NCBI RefSeq assembly: GCF_009865135.1
Contig: NZ_WWGH01000002.1
Coordinates: 2,170,001 to 2,234,000, forward strand
DNA: 64,000 nucleotides
Direction: 5' to 3'
Source: Streptomyces sp. SID8374
GTDB taxonomy: Bacteria > Actinomycetota > Actinomycetes > Streptomycetales > Streptomycetaceae
Part shown: positions 16,677 to 24,498 of the stretch, piece by piece
How positions within the stretch are numbered: position 1 is the stretch's first letter
Layout: each line of letters begins with the position of its first letter
Notes under the pieces: model-generated
What the model was told of the DNA's origin: nothing
Database searches by the model: none
Seen by the model: the letters and a program-made list of their open reading frames with translations, nothing else
Translations under genes and position numbers: made by a program

Positions 16677-17192
16677 ATGACGGACCTGGATCGCAGGAGC
16701 ATTCTCCAGCTGACCTCGGCGGCGGCCATCGCCGGGGGGCTGGTCGCCGGGGCGGGCGGCACGGCGCACGCGGCGCGCAGGGCGGACCGCCGGATCGTCC
16801 TGACCGGCAGGCGTACGGGCGCGAACATCCCGGACGTCCTCACGGTCGGCGTCCCGTACTTCGTCCGGTACGAGCTGTCGGACGCGCAGGGCGGCATCGT
16901 GGGCACCGAGAACGCCCACTGCCTGCCGGTCACGGTGGGGCTGGAGGGCTCGTCCGTCCTGGCGACGCTGGTCCTGGCCCTCGACGACGGGCTGATCACG
17001 GCTGCCACGGCCTTCCAGCGGCCGCTTCCCGCCGTGACGGAGTCCCCGGTGAACGCTCAGCCGTGGTCCCACGTCTTCGCGATCACCGGGGGGACGGGGT
17101 CCTACGTCGGCGCGGCGGGCTCGGTCACCATCGACCACCGGACGCGGGACGAGGACGTGCTCACCATCGACCTGGCCGACGCTTCGCTGTAG
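16677..17192 (+). CDS. Secreted allene-oxide-cyclase-barrel-like protein
   Basis: This 171-residue protein starts with a twin-arginine signal (DRRSILQLTSAAAIAGG, cleavage after GTAHA near residue 32). The mature part is all beta, with VPYFVRYELSD, LPVTVGLEG and the ending FAITGGTGSYVGAAGSVTIDHRT, the GGTG-x-Y-x-GA-x-G motif of the dirigent/allene oxide cyclase barrel superfamily. GAGG lies six bases before the chosen ATG; an in-frame GTG would add 34 residues without a clear role. The function of bacterial members is not known. A terminator with a T-run follows. Confidence 0.65.
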   Translation: MTDLDRRSILQLTSAAAIAGGLVAGAGGTAHAARRADRRIVLTGRRTGANIPDVLTVGVPYFVRYELSDAQGGIVGTENAHCLPVTVGLEGSSVLATLVLALDDGLITAATAFQRPLPAVTESPVNAQPWSHVFAITGGTGSYVGAAGSVTIDHRTRDEDVLTIDLADASL

Positions 17193-17233
17193 GCGGGAGC
17201 GGTCGGCTCCCTGAGTGGCCACCCTTTCGTACC

Positions 17234-17285
17234 GGCCCCGGTGCACTCGTCCCGCCTGTCGGGGCGGGGTGTACCGGGGCCTTTT
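17234..17285 (+). terminator. Intrinsic terminator with T-run after the AOC-like gene
   Basis: Arms GGCCCCGGT (17234-17242) and ACCGGGGCC (17273-17281) pair perfectly, with CAC/GTG pairs extending inward, and TTTT follows at once. It separates the upstream gene from the Nur-controlled nik promoter region, which starts just downstream. Confidence 0.75.
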
Positions 17286-17298
17286 ACATCCTGTTTAA

Positions 17299-17315
17299 TT
17301 GCATACTGTTCGCAA
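17299..17315. promoter_or_regulatory. Nur-type nickel operator in front of nikA
   Basis: TTGCAT-ACTGT-TCGCAA matches the 17-bp form tTGCaa-N5-ttGCAA described for the nickel-responsive Fur-family repressor Nur of Streptomyces coelicolor, with all invariant TGC/GCA bases kept. It lies 34 bp before the nikA ATG in an AT-rich strip, directly after a terminator. The flanking bases extend it to ATTGC-N9-GCAAT. Nur with bound nickel would repress nikABCDE here. Confidence 0.7.
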
Positions 17316-17348
17316 TAACAGTCGATCTTGAACAGGGATGTGCAGAGT

Positions 17349-18965
17349 ATGACGGCCCGATCGATACGGGGGGCGGTCGCCGCCACGCTGGTGACCGCAC
17401 TGTCCCTGACCGCGGCAGCCTGCTCCAACCCGGACAGCCCGAAGGCCGGTTCCGGAACCGGGACCACCTCGGCCGTCGTCGGCATCGCCTACGAGCCCGA
17501 CAGCCTGAGCCCGCTGCTCGGCTACGGCAAGGACGGCAACTCCAAGATCTTCGACGGGCTGCTGGCCCTGGACGCCGACATGAAGCTCCAGCCGGCCCTC
17601 GCCACCGCACTCCCCGAAGTCAGCGGGGACGGGCTGACGTACACGTACAAGCTGCGTCAGGGTGTGAAGTTCAGCGACGGGAAGGCGTTCGGCGCCAAGG
17701 ACGTCGTCTTCACCTACCGCACCATCCTCGACGCGAAGACCAACAACCCCTCCCGCACCGAGCTGGACGCCGTCAAGGACGTCACCGCCAAGGGCGAGGA
17801 CACCGTCGTCTTCACGCTCAAGTACCCCTACGCCCCCTTCGCCCAGCGCACCGTCCTGCCCATCGCCCCCGAGCACATCGCGGGCAAGCAGGACGTCAAC
17901 AACGGCGCCTTCACCACCCGGCCCATCGGCACGGGACCGTACGTCCTCACCAAGTGGTCCAAGGGCGAGAAGCTCAGCTTCACCGCCAACCCCCACTACT
18001 GGGGCGGCGAAGCCGAGGTGAAGAAGTTCACCATGGCGATCATCAAGGACGACGACGTACGCGCCACCCGGCTGCGCTCCGGCGACCTGGACGGCGCGAT
18101 CCTGCCGCCCAACCTGGCCAAGGGGTTCGCGGACGACAAGGGCAAGAAGACGTACGCCGCGAACAGCTACGACTACCGCACGGTGACGCTGCCCACCAAC
18201 AACAAGGTCGCCGGTGACACCGCCGTGCGCCGCGCCCTCGATGTCGCGGTCGACCGCCAGACCATGGTCGACGCCATCCTCAACGGCAGCGGCAAGCCCG
18301 CCTACGGGCCCGTCCCCACCGACAGCGAGTGGTTCACCAAGGGCACCGAGCGCAAGCACGACGTCGCCGCCGCGAAGAAGATCCTCGACGAGGCCGGGTG
18401 GACCCCCGGCAAGGACGGCGTCCGGGTCAAGGACGGCGTGCGCGCCACCTTCCCGCTCTGGTACCTGAGCGGCGACAAGCTCCGCCAAGAGCACGCCCTC
18501 GCCTACGCCTCCGACGCCAAGAAGGCGGGCATCGACATCCGCACCGAGGCCGGGACCTGGGAGGTCATCGAGCCCCGGATGAAGCACGACGCCGTGCTCG
18601 CGGGCGGCGGCTCGCCCGCCGACCCCGACTTCGACCAGTACACCCTGCTGAAGTCCTCGCTCGCGGGCGACGGCTTCAACAACATGGCCTGGTACGACAA
18701 CAAGGCCGTCGACGCGGCGATCGAGGCGGGCCGCAAGAGCGGGGACAAGGCCGAGCGCAAGAAGGCGTACGACACCGTCCAGCGCGAGCTGGTGAAGAAC
18801 CCGGGCTACACCTTCCTCACCCACATCGACCACCTCTACGTCGTCGACGACCGCTTCGGCCCCCTCACCACCCAGGTGGAGCCGCACGACCACGGCCTGG
18901 CCTCCGGCCCCTGGTGGAACGTCGAGAAGTGGAAGCCCGAAAGCACGGGAGACACGGAGAAGTGA
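17349..18965 (+). CDS. nikA: Nickel ABC transporter substrate-binding lipoprotein (NikA-like, SBP family 5)
   Basis: The 538-residue binding protein has a lipoprotein signal (MTARSIRGAVAATLVTALS, lipobox AAAC, Cys25). The mature part has the family 5 pattern: YEPDSLSPLLGYGKDGNSKIFDGL, TYTYKLRQGVKFSDGKAFGAKDVVFTYR and PIGTGPYVL. Family 5 binds peptides, nickel and other ligands; nickel is inferred from the operator upstream and from the five-gene order. The ATG at 17349 is chosen because the lipobox then falls at the usual place; TTG 17328 and GTG 17340 are in-frame alternatives. The next gene overlaps the stop. Confidence 0.82.
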   Translation: MTARSIRGAVAATLVTALSLTAAACSNPDSPKAGSGTGTTSAVVGIAYEPDSLSPLLGYGKDGNSKIFDGLLALDADMKLQPALATALPEVSGDGLTYTYKLRQGVKFSDGKAFGAKDVVFTYRTILDAKTNNPSRTELDAVKDVTAKGEDTVVFTLKYPYAPFAQRTVLPIAPEHIAGKQDVNNGAFTTRPIGTGPYVLTKWSKGEKLSFTANPHYWGGEAEVKKFTMAIIKDDDVRATRLRSGDLDGAILPPNLAKGFADDKGKKTYAANSYDYRTVTLPTNNKVAGDTAVRRALDVAVDRQTMVDAILNGSGKPAYGPVPTDSEWFTKGTERKHDVAAAKKILDEAGWTPGKDGVRVKDGVRATFPLWYLSGDKLRQEHALAYASDAKKAGIDIRTEAGTWEVIEPRMKHDAVLAGGGSPADPDFDQYTLLKSSLAGDGFNNMAWYDNKAVDAAIEAGRKSGDKAERKKAYDTVQRELVKNPGYTFLTHIDHLYVVDDRFGPLTTQVEPHDHGLASGPWWNVEKWKPESTGDTEK

Positions 18966-19954
18966 AGCGCCGCCTCCCCTGGGGGCCGATGGCACGGATG
19001 ACGGGACGGCGGGCCCTGTTCGCCGTCCCGGTCCTCCTCACCGTCACCTTCGGCGTCTTCGCCGTCGCCGCCGCGTCCCCCTTCGACCCCGTCAAGGCGT
19101 ACGCGGGCACCGCAGGACTCACCGCCTCCCAGGAGAACCTGGACCAGCTCCGGGCCAACCTCGGCGCCGACCAGCCCCTCGTCACCCGCTGGTGGAACTG
19201 GCTGACCTCGGCCCTCCAGGGCGACCTCGGCGACTCCAGCGTGATGCGCCAGCCGGTGACCGACGTGATCGTCGAACGCATGGGCTGGTCCGTCCTGCTC
19301 GCCGCCTCCGCCTTCCTGATCGCGATCCTGCTCGGCACCGGACTCGGCGTCCTCGCCGCCCGCAGGCCCGGCGGCTGGCTGGACCGGGGCGTCAGCTCCG
19401 CCGCGTACACCCTGGAAGCCGCCCCTGCCTTCTGGCTCGGCCTCCTCGCGATCTGGCTCTTCGCCCTGAAGCTGGACCTCCTCCCGGCCGGCGGTCTCAC
19501 CGACGCCGCCAGCGAGACCGTCACCTTCGGCCAGGTCGCCTCCCACCTGGTGCTCCCGGCCGCGGTGCTCGGGATCTCCCAGCTGCCGTGGTTCTTCCTG
19601 TACGTACGCCAAGGGGTCACCGACGCCCTCGCCGAAGACCCGGTGCGCGGGGCGCGCGCCCGGGGCCTGAGCGAGCGCACGGTGCTCCTCGGCCACGGCC
19701 TGCGCTCCGGGATGCTGCCGATGCTCACCCTGATCGGCTCCCGGGTCCCCGAACTCATCACCGGCGCCCTCCTCATCGAGACGGTCTTCAGCTGGCCCGG
19801 CATCGCCGCCGCCACCGTGGAGGCCGCCACTTCGGTGGACTTCTCCCTGCTCGCCGCGCTCACGGTGCTCGCCACCGCAGCCGTCCTGCTCGGCAACCTC
19901 CTCTCCGACCTGCTCTACGGACTCGCCGACCCCCGGGTGGCCTTCGATGGCTGA
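18962..19954 (+). CDS. nikB: Nickel ABC transporter permease (NikB-like)
   Basis: This 330-residue permease of the DppB/NikB class has an N-terminal helix (RRALFAVPVLLTVTFGVFAVAAASPFDPVKAYAG), an external loop and five more helices, with an EAA loop in DPVRGARARGLSERTVLLGHGLRSGMLPMLTLIGSRVPELITGALLIETVFSWPG. The GTG at 18962 overlaps the nikA stop and has GGAG just upstream; an ATG nine codons later is an alternative. The end overlaps nikC by eight bases. Confidence 0.83.
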   Translation: MKRRLPWGPMARMTGRRALFAVPVLLTVTFGVFAVAAASPFDPVKAYAGTAGLTASQENLDQLRANLGADQPLVTRWWNWLTSALQGDLGDSSVMRQPVTDVIVERMGWSVLLAASAFLIAILLGTGLGVLAARRPGGWLDRGVSSAAYTLEAAPAFWLGLLAIWLFALKLDLLPAGGLTDAASETVTFGQVASHLVLPAAVLGISQLPWFFLYVRQGVTDALAEDPVRGARARGLSERTVLLGHGLRSGMLPMLTLIGSRVPELITGALLIETVFSWPGIAAATVEAATSVDFSLLAALTVLATAAVLLGNLLSDLLYGLADPRVAFDG

Positions 19955-20804
19955 GACCGCACTCGCCCTTCCGGGCCGCACCACCCGCCGCATCCGGGTC
20001 GCCACCTCCGTGACCATCGTCGTCGCCGTCGCGCTCGCCGTGCTGATCGTGCCGCCGCTGGCCCAACTCGACCAGCAGGCCGTCGACCTCTCGAACAAGC
20101 TCCACCCGCCGTCCTGGGCGCACCCCTTCGGCACCGACGACGTCGGCCGCGATCTGCTGCTGCGCTGTGTCTACGGGCTCCGCGTCTCGCTGCTCGTCGG
20201 ACTGGTCGCGGCCCTCACCGCCACCGTCATCGGCACCGCGATCGGCGCGCTCGCGGCGGCCTTCGGCGGCTGGACCGACCGGATCGTGATGCGGCTCGTC
20301 GACACCTTCTCCTCGGTGCCGCACCTGCTGCTCGGCATCTTCATCGTGGCGATGTTCCGGCCCGGCGTCTGGCCGGTGATCATCTCGGTGGCGCTCACCC
20401 ACTGGCTCTCCACCGCCCGGATCGTCCGCTCCGAGGTGCTCTCGCTGCGCTCGCGCCCCTTCATCGACGCGGCCGTCTCCGGCGGCGCCTCCCGGGGCCG
20501 GGTCATCGTGCGACACCTGCTCCCCGGGGTGCTGCCGCAGGCCGGGCTGGCGGCGGTCCTCATGGTGCCGCACGCCATGTGGCACGAGTCCGCGCTCTCC
20601 TTCCTCGGGCTCGGCCTCCCCGCCCACCAGGCCAGCCTCGGCAACCTCGTCCAGTCCGCGCGCGGTTCGCTGCTCGCGGGGGACTGGTGGCCGACGCTCT
20701 TCCCCGGCCTCTTCCTGATCATCCCGACGCTCGCCCTGGCGGGGATCGCCGGAGCCTGGCGGGACCGGATCAACCCGCGCCGGAAATCGGAGCTGATGCT
20801 GTGA
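19947..20804 (+). CDS. nikC: Nickel ABC transporter permease (NikC-like)
   Basis: The 285-residue second permease has the DppC/NikC marks HPFGTDDVGRDLLLRCVYGLRVSL and an EAA loop in FIDAAVSGGASRGRVIVRHLLPGVLP, followed by HESALSFLGLGLPAHQASLGNLVQ. It would form the channel with NikB. It shares its last base with the ATG of the first ATPase. Confidence 0.84.
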   Translation: MAETALALPGRTTRRIRVATSVTIVVAVALAVLIVPPLAQLDQQAVDLSNKLHPPSWAHPFGTDDVGRDLLLRCVYGLRVSLLVGLVAALTATVIGTAIGALAAAFGGWTDRIVMRLVDTFSSVPHLLLGIFIVAMFRPGVWPVIISVALTHWLSTARIVRSEVLSLRSRPFIDAAVSGGASRGRVIVRHLLPGVLPQAGLAAVLMVPHAMWHESALSFLGLGLPAHQASLGNLVQSARGSLLAGDWWPTLFPGLFLIIPTLALAGIAGAWRDRINPRRKSELML

Positions 20805-21790
20805 TGCGCCCTCACGCCGTCCTTGACGTCCAGGACCTCTCCGTACGCTTTCGCATGCGCGGCGGCCGGGACATCGCCGCCGTCACCGGCGCCCGGTTCT
20901 CCGTCGCGCCGGGGGAGTGCCTCGCCCTGGTCGGCGAGAGCGGCTGCGGCAAGTCCGTCCTGGCCTCCGCCCTGCTCGGCCTGCTCCCGGCCAACGCCCG
21001 GACCACGGGGAGCGCGGTGCTCGGCGGGGACGTCGACCTGCTGACGGCGGGGGAGCGGACCCTTGCCCGTACGGTACGGGGACGGCGCATCGGCCTCGTA
21101 CCGCAGAGCCCCGCCGCCCACCTCACGCCCGTGCGCACCGTCCGCGCCCAGCTGGAGGAGACCCTGCGCGAGCTGACCGGGGTGCGCGGGTCCGCCGCCG
21201 TCCGGGACGCGGCGGAGAAGGCCGCCGCGCGGGCCTCGTTCCCGGCCGACCACCTCGACCGCTACCCGCACGAACTCTCCGGCGGACTCGCCCAGCGCGC
21301 GGCCACCGCCCTCGCCCTGATCGGCGACGCGCCGCTGCTGCTCGCGGACGAGCCGACCACGGGACTCGACCGGGACCTGGTGGAGCGGACCGTCGACGAG
21401 CTGCGCCGCCACACCGACGAGGGCCGGGCGCTGCTGATCATCACCCACGATCTGGCGGCGGCCGAAAGGATCGCGGACCGGGTGGCCGTGATGTACGCGG
21501 GCCGGATCGTCGAGATCGCCGACGCCGGGCCGTTCTTCGGCGCCCCCGGCCCCCGCCACCCGTACGCCAGGGGGCTGCTGGACGCCCTGCCCGAACGGGA
21601 CTTCGCCCCCATCCCCGGCATGCCGCCCGAGCTGGGTGCGCTCCCCGAGGGCTGCGCCTTCGCCGCCCGGTGCGTCCGCGCCGACACCCGCTGCACCGCC
21701 GAACGCCCGGCCTTCGACGACCGACTCGCCTGCCACCATGGGCTGACCGGCCGCGCGCATTCCCTCGTGAAGGAGGCCGCCGATGCTTGA
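20804..21790 (+). CDS. nikD: Nickel ABC transporter ATP-binding protein (NikD/DppD-like)
   Basis: The 328-residue ATPase has Walker A GESGCGKSV, Q-loop VPQSPAAHLTPVRTV, signature LSGGLAQRAATALAL (GGLAQR in place of GGQ, common in oligopeptide-type ATPases), Walker B LLLADEPTTGLD and switch LIITHDLAAAERI. The C-terminus has a Cys cluster (GCAFAARCVRADTRCTAERP, then ACHHG), the OppD/DppD-type motif that can hold an iron-sulfur centre. GTG three bases upstream is an alternative start. Confidence 0.82.
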   Translation: MRPHAVLDVQDLSVRFRMRGGRDIAAVTGARFSVAPGECLALVGESGCGKSVLASALLGLLPANARTTGSAVLGGDVDLLTAGERTLARTVRGRRIGLVPQSPAAHLTPVRTVRAQLEETLRELTGVRGSAAVRDAAEKAAARASFPADHLDRYPHELSGGLAQRAATALALIGDAPLLLADEPTTGLDRDLVERTVDELRRHTDEGRALLIITHDLAAAERIADRVAVMYAGRIVEIADAGPFFGAPGPRHPYARGLLDALPERDFAPIPGMPPELGALPEGCAFAARCVRADTRCTAERPAFDDRLACHHGLTGRAHSLVKEAADA

Positions 21791-22457
21791 GCTGACCGGC
21801 ATCACCGCCGGATACGACCGCCGCGCCCCGGTCGTCCGCGATGTCTCCCTGAGCGTCGGGCACGGCGAGGCGGTGGGGCTGCTGGGCCCCAGCGGCTGCG
21901 GCAAGTCCACCCTGGCCAAGGTCGCCGCCCTCCTGCACCGCCCGGAGGCCGGAACCATGACCCTCGACGGAACGGTCGTACGCGGCTGGCGGCACCGCGC
22001 CCCGCAGGAGCAGCGCACGGCCGTGGGCGTCGTCTTCCAGCAGCCCCGCCTCTCCGCCGACCCCCGTCTCAGCCTGCGCGAACTCATCGCCCAGCCGCTC
22101 CGGTCCACCGGCCGCCGCCGCGAGGTCCCGGCCCGGGTGGCGGAACTGGCCCCGCTGGTCGGGCTCTCCGCCGAGCTGCTGGAGCGCCGCCCGCACGCGG
22201 TGAGCGACGGGCAGCTCCAGCGGGCCTGCCTGGCGCGGGCGCTCGTGCTGCGGCCGGGGCTGCTGATCTGCGACGAGATGACGGCGATGCTGGACGCCTC
22301 GACGACGGCCGCGCTGGTCGCGGTGGTGGAGGCCTACCGTGCGGAGTCCGGAGCCGCCCTGCTGGCCGTGGGCCACGACCGGGTCCTGCTGGAGCGCTGG
22401 TGCGACCGGACGGTCCGCTGGGGAGAGCGGGCCGTGGAGCGTGCCCCGGTGGGGTGA
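21783..22457 (+). CDS. nikE: Nickel ABC transporter ATP-binding protein (NikE-like)
   Basis: The 224-residue ATPase has Walker A GPSGCGKST, Q-loop VVFQQPRLSADPRLSL, signature VSDGQLQRACLARAL (SDGQ replaces SGGQ), Walker B LLICDEMTAMLDAST and switch AVGHDRVLLERW. It is short and lacks the oligopeptide C-terminal domain. Asp/Gln variation at the signature also occurs in NikE homologues. It closes the nik operon, 9 bp from a convergent gene. Confidence 0.82.
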   Translation: MLELTGITAGYDRRAPVVRDVSLSVGHGEAVGLLGPSGCGKSTLAKVAALLHRPEAGTMTLDGTVVRGWRHRAPQEQRTAVGVVFQQPRLSADPRLSLRELIAQPLRSTGRRREVPARVAELAPLVGLSAELLERRPHAVSDGQLQRACLARALVLRPGLLICDEMTAMLDASTTAALVAVVEAYRAESGAALLAVGHDRVLLERWCDRTVRWGERAVERAPVG

Positions 22458-22466
22458 GGGGGACGG

Positions 22467-22982
22467 TCAGCGCGTCCCCGCAGCGGGTACGTGGAACGCG
22501 ATCCACGCATCCGGCGGCAGCTCCGGCCGGCCCGGCACGGGCCGGTGCTCCTCGGTCCAGGCGTCACCGGCCACCTCACGGGCGACGCGGCGCCAGAAGC
22601 GTACGGCCGGGGCGTTGTCGTCCTGGAAGGCGACCTCCCACGGCCCCGGGTGCCGGGCGAGGACGTCCCGGACGGCCCGCAGTCCGATACCCGACCGGCG
22701 TGCTCCCCGTACGACGAAGAAGCTGTTCAGGACCCGGACCGGCCCGGCCAGACCCCGTACGAAGGCGAGGCCGACCGGGCTCTCGTCGGCCGTCAGCAGA
22801 TAGGGCACCCGGTCGGCGTCGGTGAAGGCGGCGTCCAGCCGGTCGGTGCGGAAGGTTCCGTCCGGCCTGGGCGTGATGGCGCTGAACTCGGACATGTCGT
22901 GGCGGAACATCAGCCAGAGCCGCTCCATGAGGGGGCGGTCGTCGGCTGTGGCGAGGCGTACGTGTACGTGGGTGTGAGGCAT
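22467..22982 (-). CDS. GNAT-family N-acetyltransferase
   Basis: The 171-residue acetyltransferase has the acetyl-CoA loop FFVVRGARRSGIGLRAVRDVLA and the final QDDNAPAVRFWRRVAREVAGDAW block. It transfers acetyl from acetyl-CoA to an amine; the target is unknown, and a self-protection or antibiotic-type role is possible but unproven. The ATG at 22982 is chosen because GGGGAGG lies eight bases upstream. A TTG-started reading would add 23 residues translated from a terminator hairpin. The ribosome binding site lies inside that hairpin. Confidence 0.8.
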   Translation of the reverse strand: MPHTHVHVRLATADDRPLMERLWLMFRHDMSEFSAITPRPDGTFRTDRLDAAFTDADRVPYLLTADESPVGLAFVRGLAGPVRVLNSFFVVRGARRSGIGLRAVRDVLARHPGPWEVAFQDDNAPAVRFWRRVAREVAGDAWTEEHRPVPGRPELPPDAWIAFHVPAAGTR

Positions 22983-23025
22983 AAAAAAAGCCTCCCCGGC
23001 GGGACGTTGTCCACGGCGGGAAGGC
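22983..23025 (-). terminator. Terminator/attenuator directly before the GNAT start, hiding its ribosome binding site
   Basis: On the minus strand GCCTTCCCG (23025-23017) pairs with CGGGGAGGC (22998-22990); an inner GGAC/GTCC stem with a three-base loop lies within, and seven T residues follow (22989-22983) before the ATG at 22982. The GGGGAGG ribosome binding site is part of the 3' arm. Transcripts coming from upstream should stop here unless the hairpin is prevented, and translation should be blocked when it forms. Confidence 0.65.
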
Positions 23026-23076
23026 CTGAGAGGTCGCTGACAGCTTATCAAGCGCCGACGAGAGGGCGACGGTCAG

Positions 23077-23098
23077 GCCAATAGTTGGCAGGTACCTG
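23077..23098. promoter_or_regulatory. Two adjoining palindromes between divergent genes
   Basis: GCCAA-TAG-TTGGC (23077-23089) is immediately followed by the 10-bp palindrome CAGGTACCTG (23089-23098), sharing one base. They lie between the divergent GNAT gene and the secreted phosphodiesterase, next to a possible minus-strand -10 (TAAGCT, 23047-23042). A shared operator for both directions is plausible; no matching regulator gene is adjacent. Confidence 0.35.
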
Positions 23099-23184
23099 AC
23101 GATCTGCTGGTGGTCGGCCCCATACTCGTCGCGTCCGGCTCACCCCGGGCCCCTCCGCCCGGCCGACCGCCTCAGGGAGCCCCC

Positions 23185-24120
23185 ATGACTGCTCCATCAG
23201 CCCCCACAGCCCTCTCAGCCTCCTCAGCTCCTTCGGCTGCCCCGACCCGCCGTCGGGCCCTCACCGTCACCCTCGCCACAGCGGCCGCGGTGATCGCGGC
23301 TCCAGCCGGTGTGGCCGCAGCCGCCCCGTCCGCCACCACCCGTCCGCCCCGTCCGCGCCCCCTCCGCCAAGCCCACGCGCACAACGACTACCTGCACCCG
23401 CGTCCGCTCCACGATGCCCTCGCGCACGGGTTCACCAGCGTCGAGGCCGACATCTTCCTCGTCGACGGCGAGCTGCTGGTCGCCCACGACCTCGCCGAGA
23501 CCGACCCGAGCCGCACCCTGGCCGGCCTCTACCTCGAACCGTTACGCGCCCTGGTCCGGGCAGGACACGGCAGCGTTTACCCGCACCACCGGCAGCCCCT
23601 GCAACTGCTCATCGACATCAAGGCCGACGGCGTCGCCGCCTACCGCGAACTCGACCGGCAGCTCGCCCGCCACCGCACCCTGTTCACCCGCTACCACCAC
23701 GGCCGCGTCCGCCCCGGAGCGGTCACCGCCGTCATCTCGGGCGACCGTGCCGCCCGGGCCCCGATGGAGGCGCAGCGCACCCGCCTCGCCTTCTACGACG
23801 GCCGCCTCGACGACCTCGGCACCGCGTCGCCCGCCTCGTTCACCCCGCTGATCAGCGCCAACTGGACCCAGACCTTCAGCTGGCTCGGTGCCGGGCCCTT
23901 CCCCCGTGCCGAGCGCGACCGGCTCCGCACCCTCGTCGCCACCGCCCACCGGGAGGGCCGCCGCATCCGCTTCTGGGCCACCCCCGACCTACCCGGCCCC
24001 GAGCGCGATGCCGTGTGGAGCGAGCTCCTGGCCGCCGGGGTCGACCACCTGAACACCGACGACCTGGCCGGGCTCGAACGCTTCCTCCGCGAGCGGGCGG
24101 GCGCGGCCCCGACCCCGTAA
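23185..24120 (+). CDS. Secreted PI-PLC/glycerophosphodiester phosphodiesterase-family protein
   Basis: This 311-residue protein has a long Ala/Ser/Pro-rich N-terminus leading into a twin-arginine-like export signal (TRRRALTVTLATAAAVIAAPAGVAAAA). The mature enzyme shows LRQAHAHNDYLHPRPLHDAL, SVEADIFLVDGELLVAHD and LLIDIKADG, the His/Glu/Asp metal- and acid-base pattern of GDPD barrels, and a NWTQTFSW segment late in the chain. It should cleave glycerophosphodiester or inositol-phosphate bonds outside the cell. AGGGAG sits before the chosen ATG. Confidence 0.8.
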   Translation: MTAPSAPTALSASSAPSAAPTRRRALTVTLATAAAVIAAPAGVAAAAPSATTRPPRPRPLRQAHAHNDYLHPRPLHDALAHGFTSVEADIFLVDGELLVAHDLAETDPSRTLAGLYLEPLRALVRAGHGSVYPHHRQPLQLLIDIKADGVAAYRELDRQLARHRTLFTRYHHGRVRPGAVTAVISGDRAARAPMEAQRTRLAFYDGRLDDLGTASPASFTPLISANWTQTFSWLGAGPFPRAERDRLRTLVATAHREGRRIRFWATPDLPGPERDAVWSELLAAGVDHLNTDDLAGLERFLRERAGAAPTP

Positions 24121-24237
24121 CACCGCACCGCCGGGGAGTACCCGTTCGGCGGACACGCCAGTGCGCCGAACGGCCGCTCCGCTGCGCCACACTGGCGGCC
24201 GAATGCCGCAAATCAGGCGCGGCGGAGGAGGTTGGCC

Positions 24238-24432
24238 ATGGTCATTTCGATCTCACTGGTGCTGCTGCTGACGGTCCTGGCGGTGATCTTCCTCCGCAAC
24301 GGCGGGCTGAAGCTCTCGCACGCGATCGTCTGTGCCCTGCTGGGCTTCCTGCTGGCCAGTACGAGCATGGCGCCGACCATCCACGACGGGATCGGGGCCA
24401 CCGCCAACCTGGTCAGCGGCCTGCACCCCTGA
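24238..24432 (+). CDS. Small two-helix membrane protein, unknown function
   Basis: This 64-residue protein consists of two hydrophobic helices (MVISISLVLLLTVLAVIFL and AIVCALLGFLLASTSMA) joined by the polar RNGGLKLSH. GGAGGAGG lies six bases before the ATG, a strong site; a TTG two codons earlier is possible. I recognise the pattern as a small conserved streptomycete protein but know no function. It is followed after 66 bp by a Cys-rich protein gene, and the two may form a unit. Confidence 0.65.
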   Translation: MVISISLVLLLTVLAVIFLRNGGLKLSHAIVCALLGFLLASTSMAPTIHDGIGATANLVSGLHP

Positions 24433-24498
24433 CCTCGGCCCCGGCCCGTACCCCCGGGGCCGTCCGCGCGGCGCCCGGCGATCCCGCACAATGGGCAG

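Noticed and set aside
23030..23051. N-terminal extension of the GNAT protein from TTG 23051
   Set aside because: The extra 23 codons would be read from a terminator hairpin and T-run, and a good ribosome site serves the ATG at 22982.
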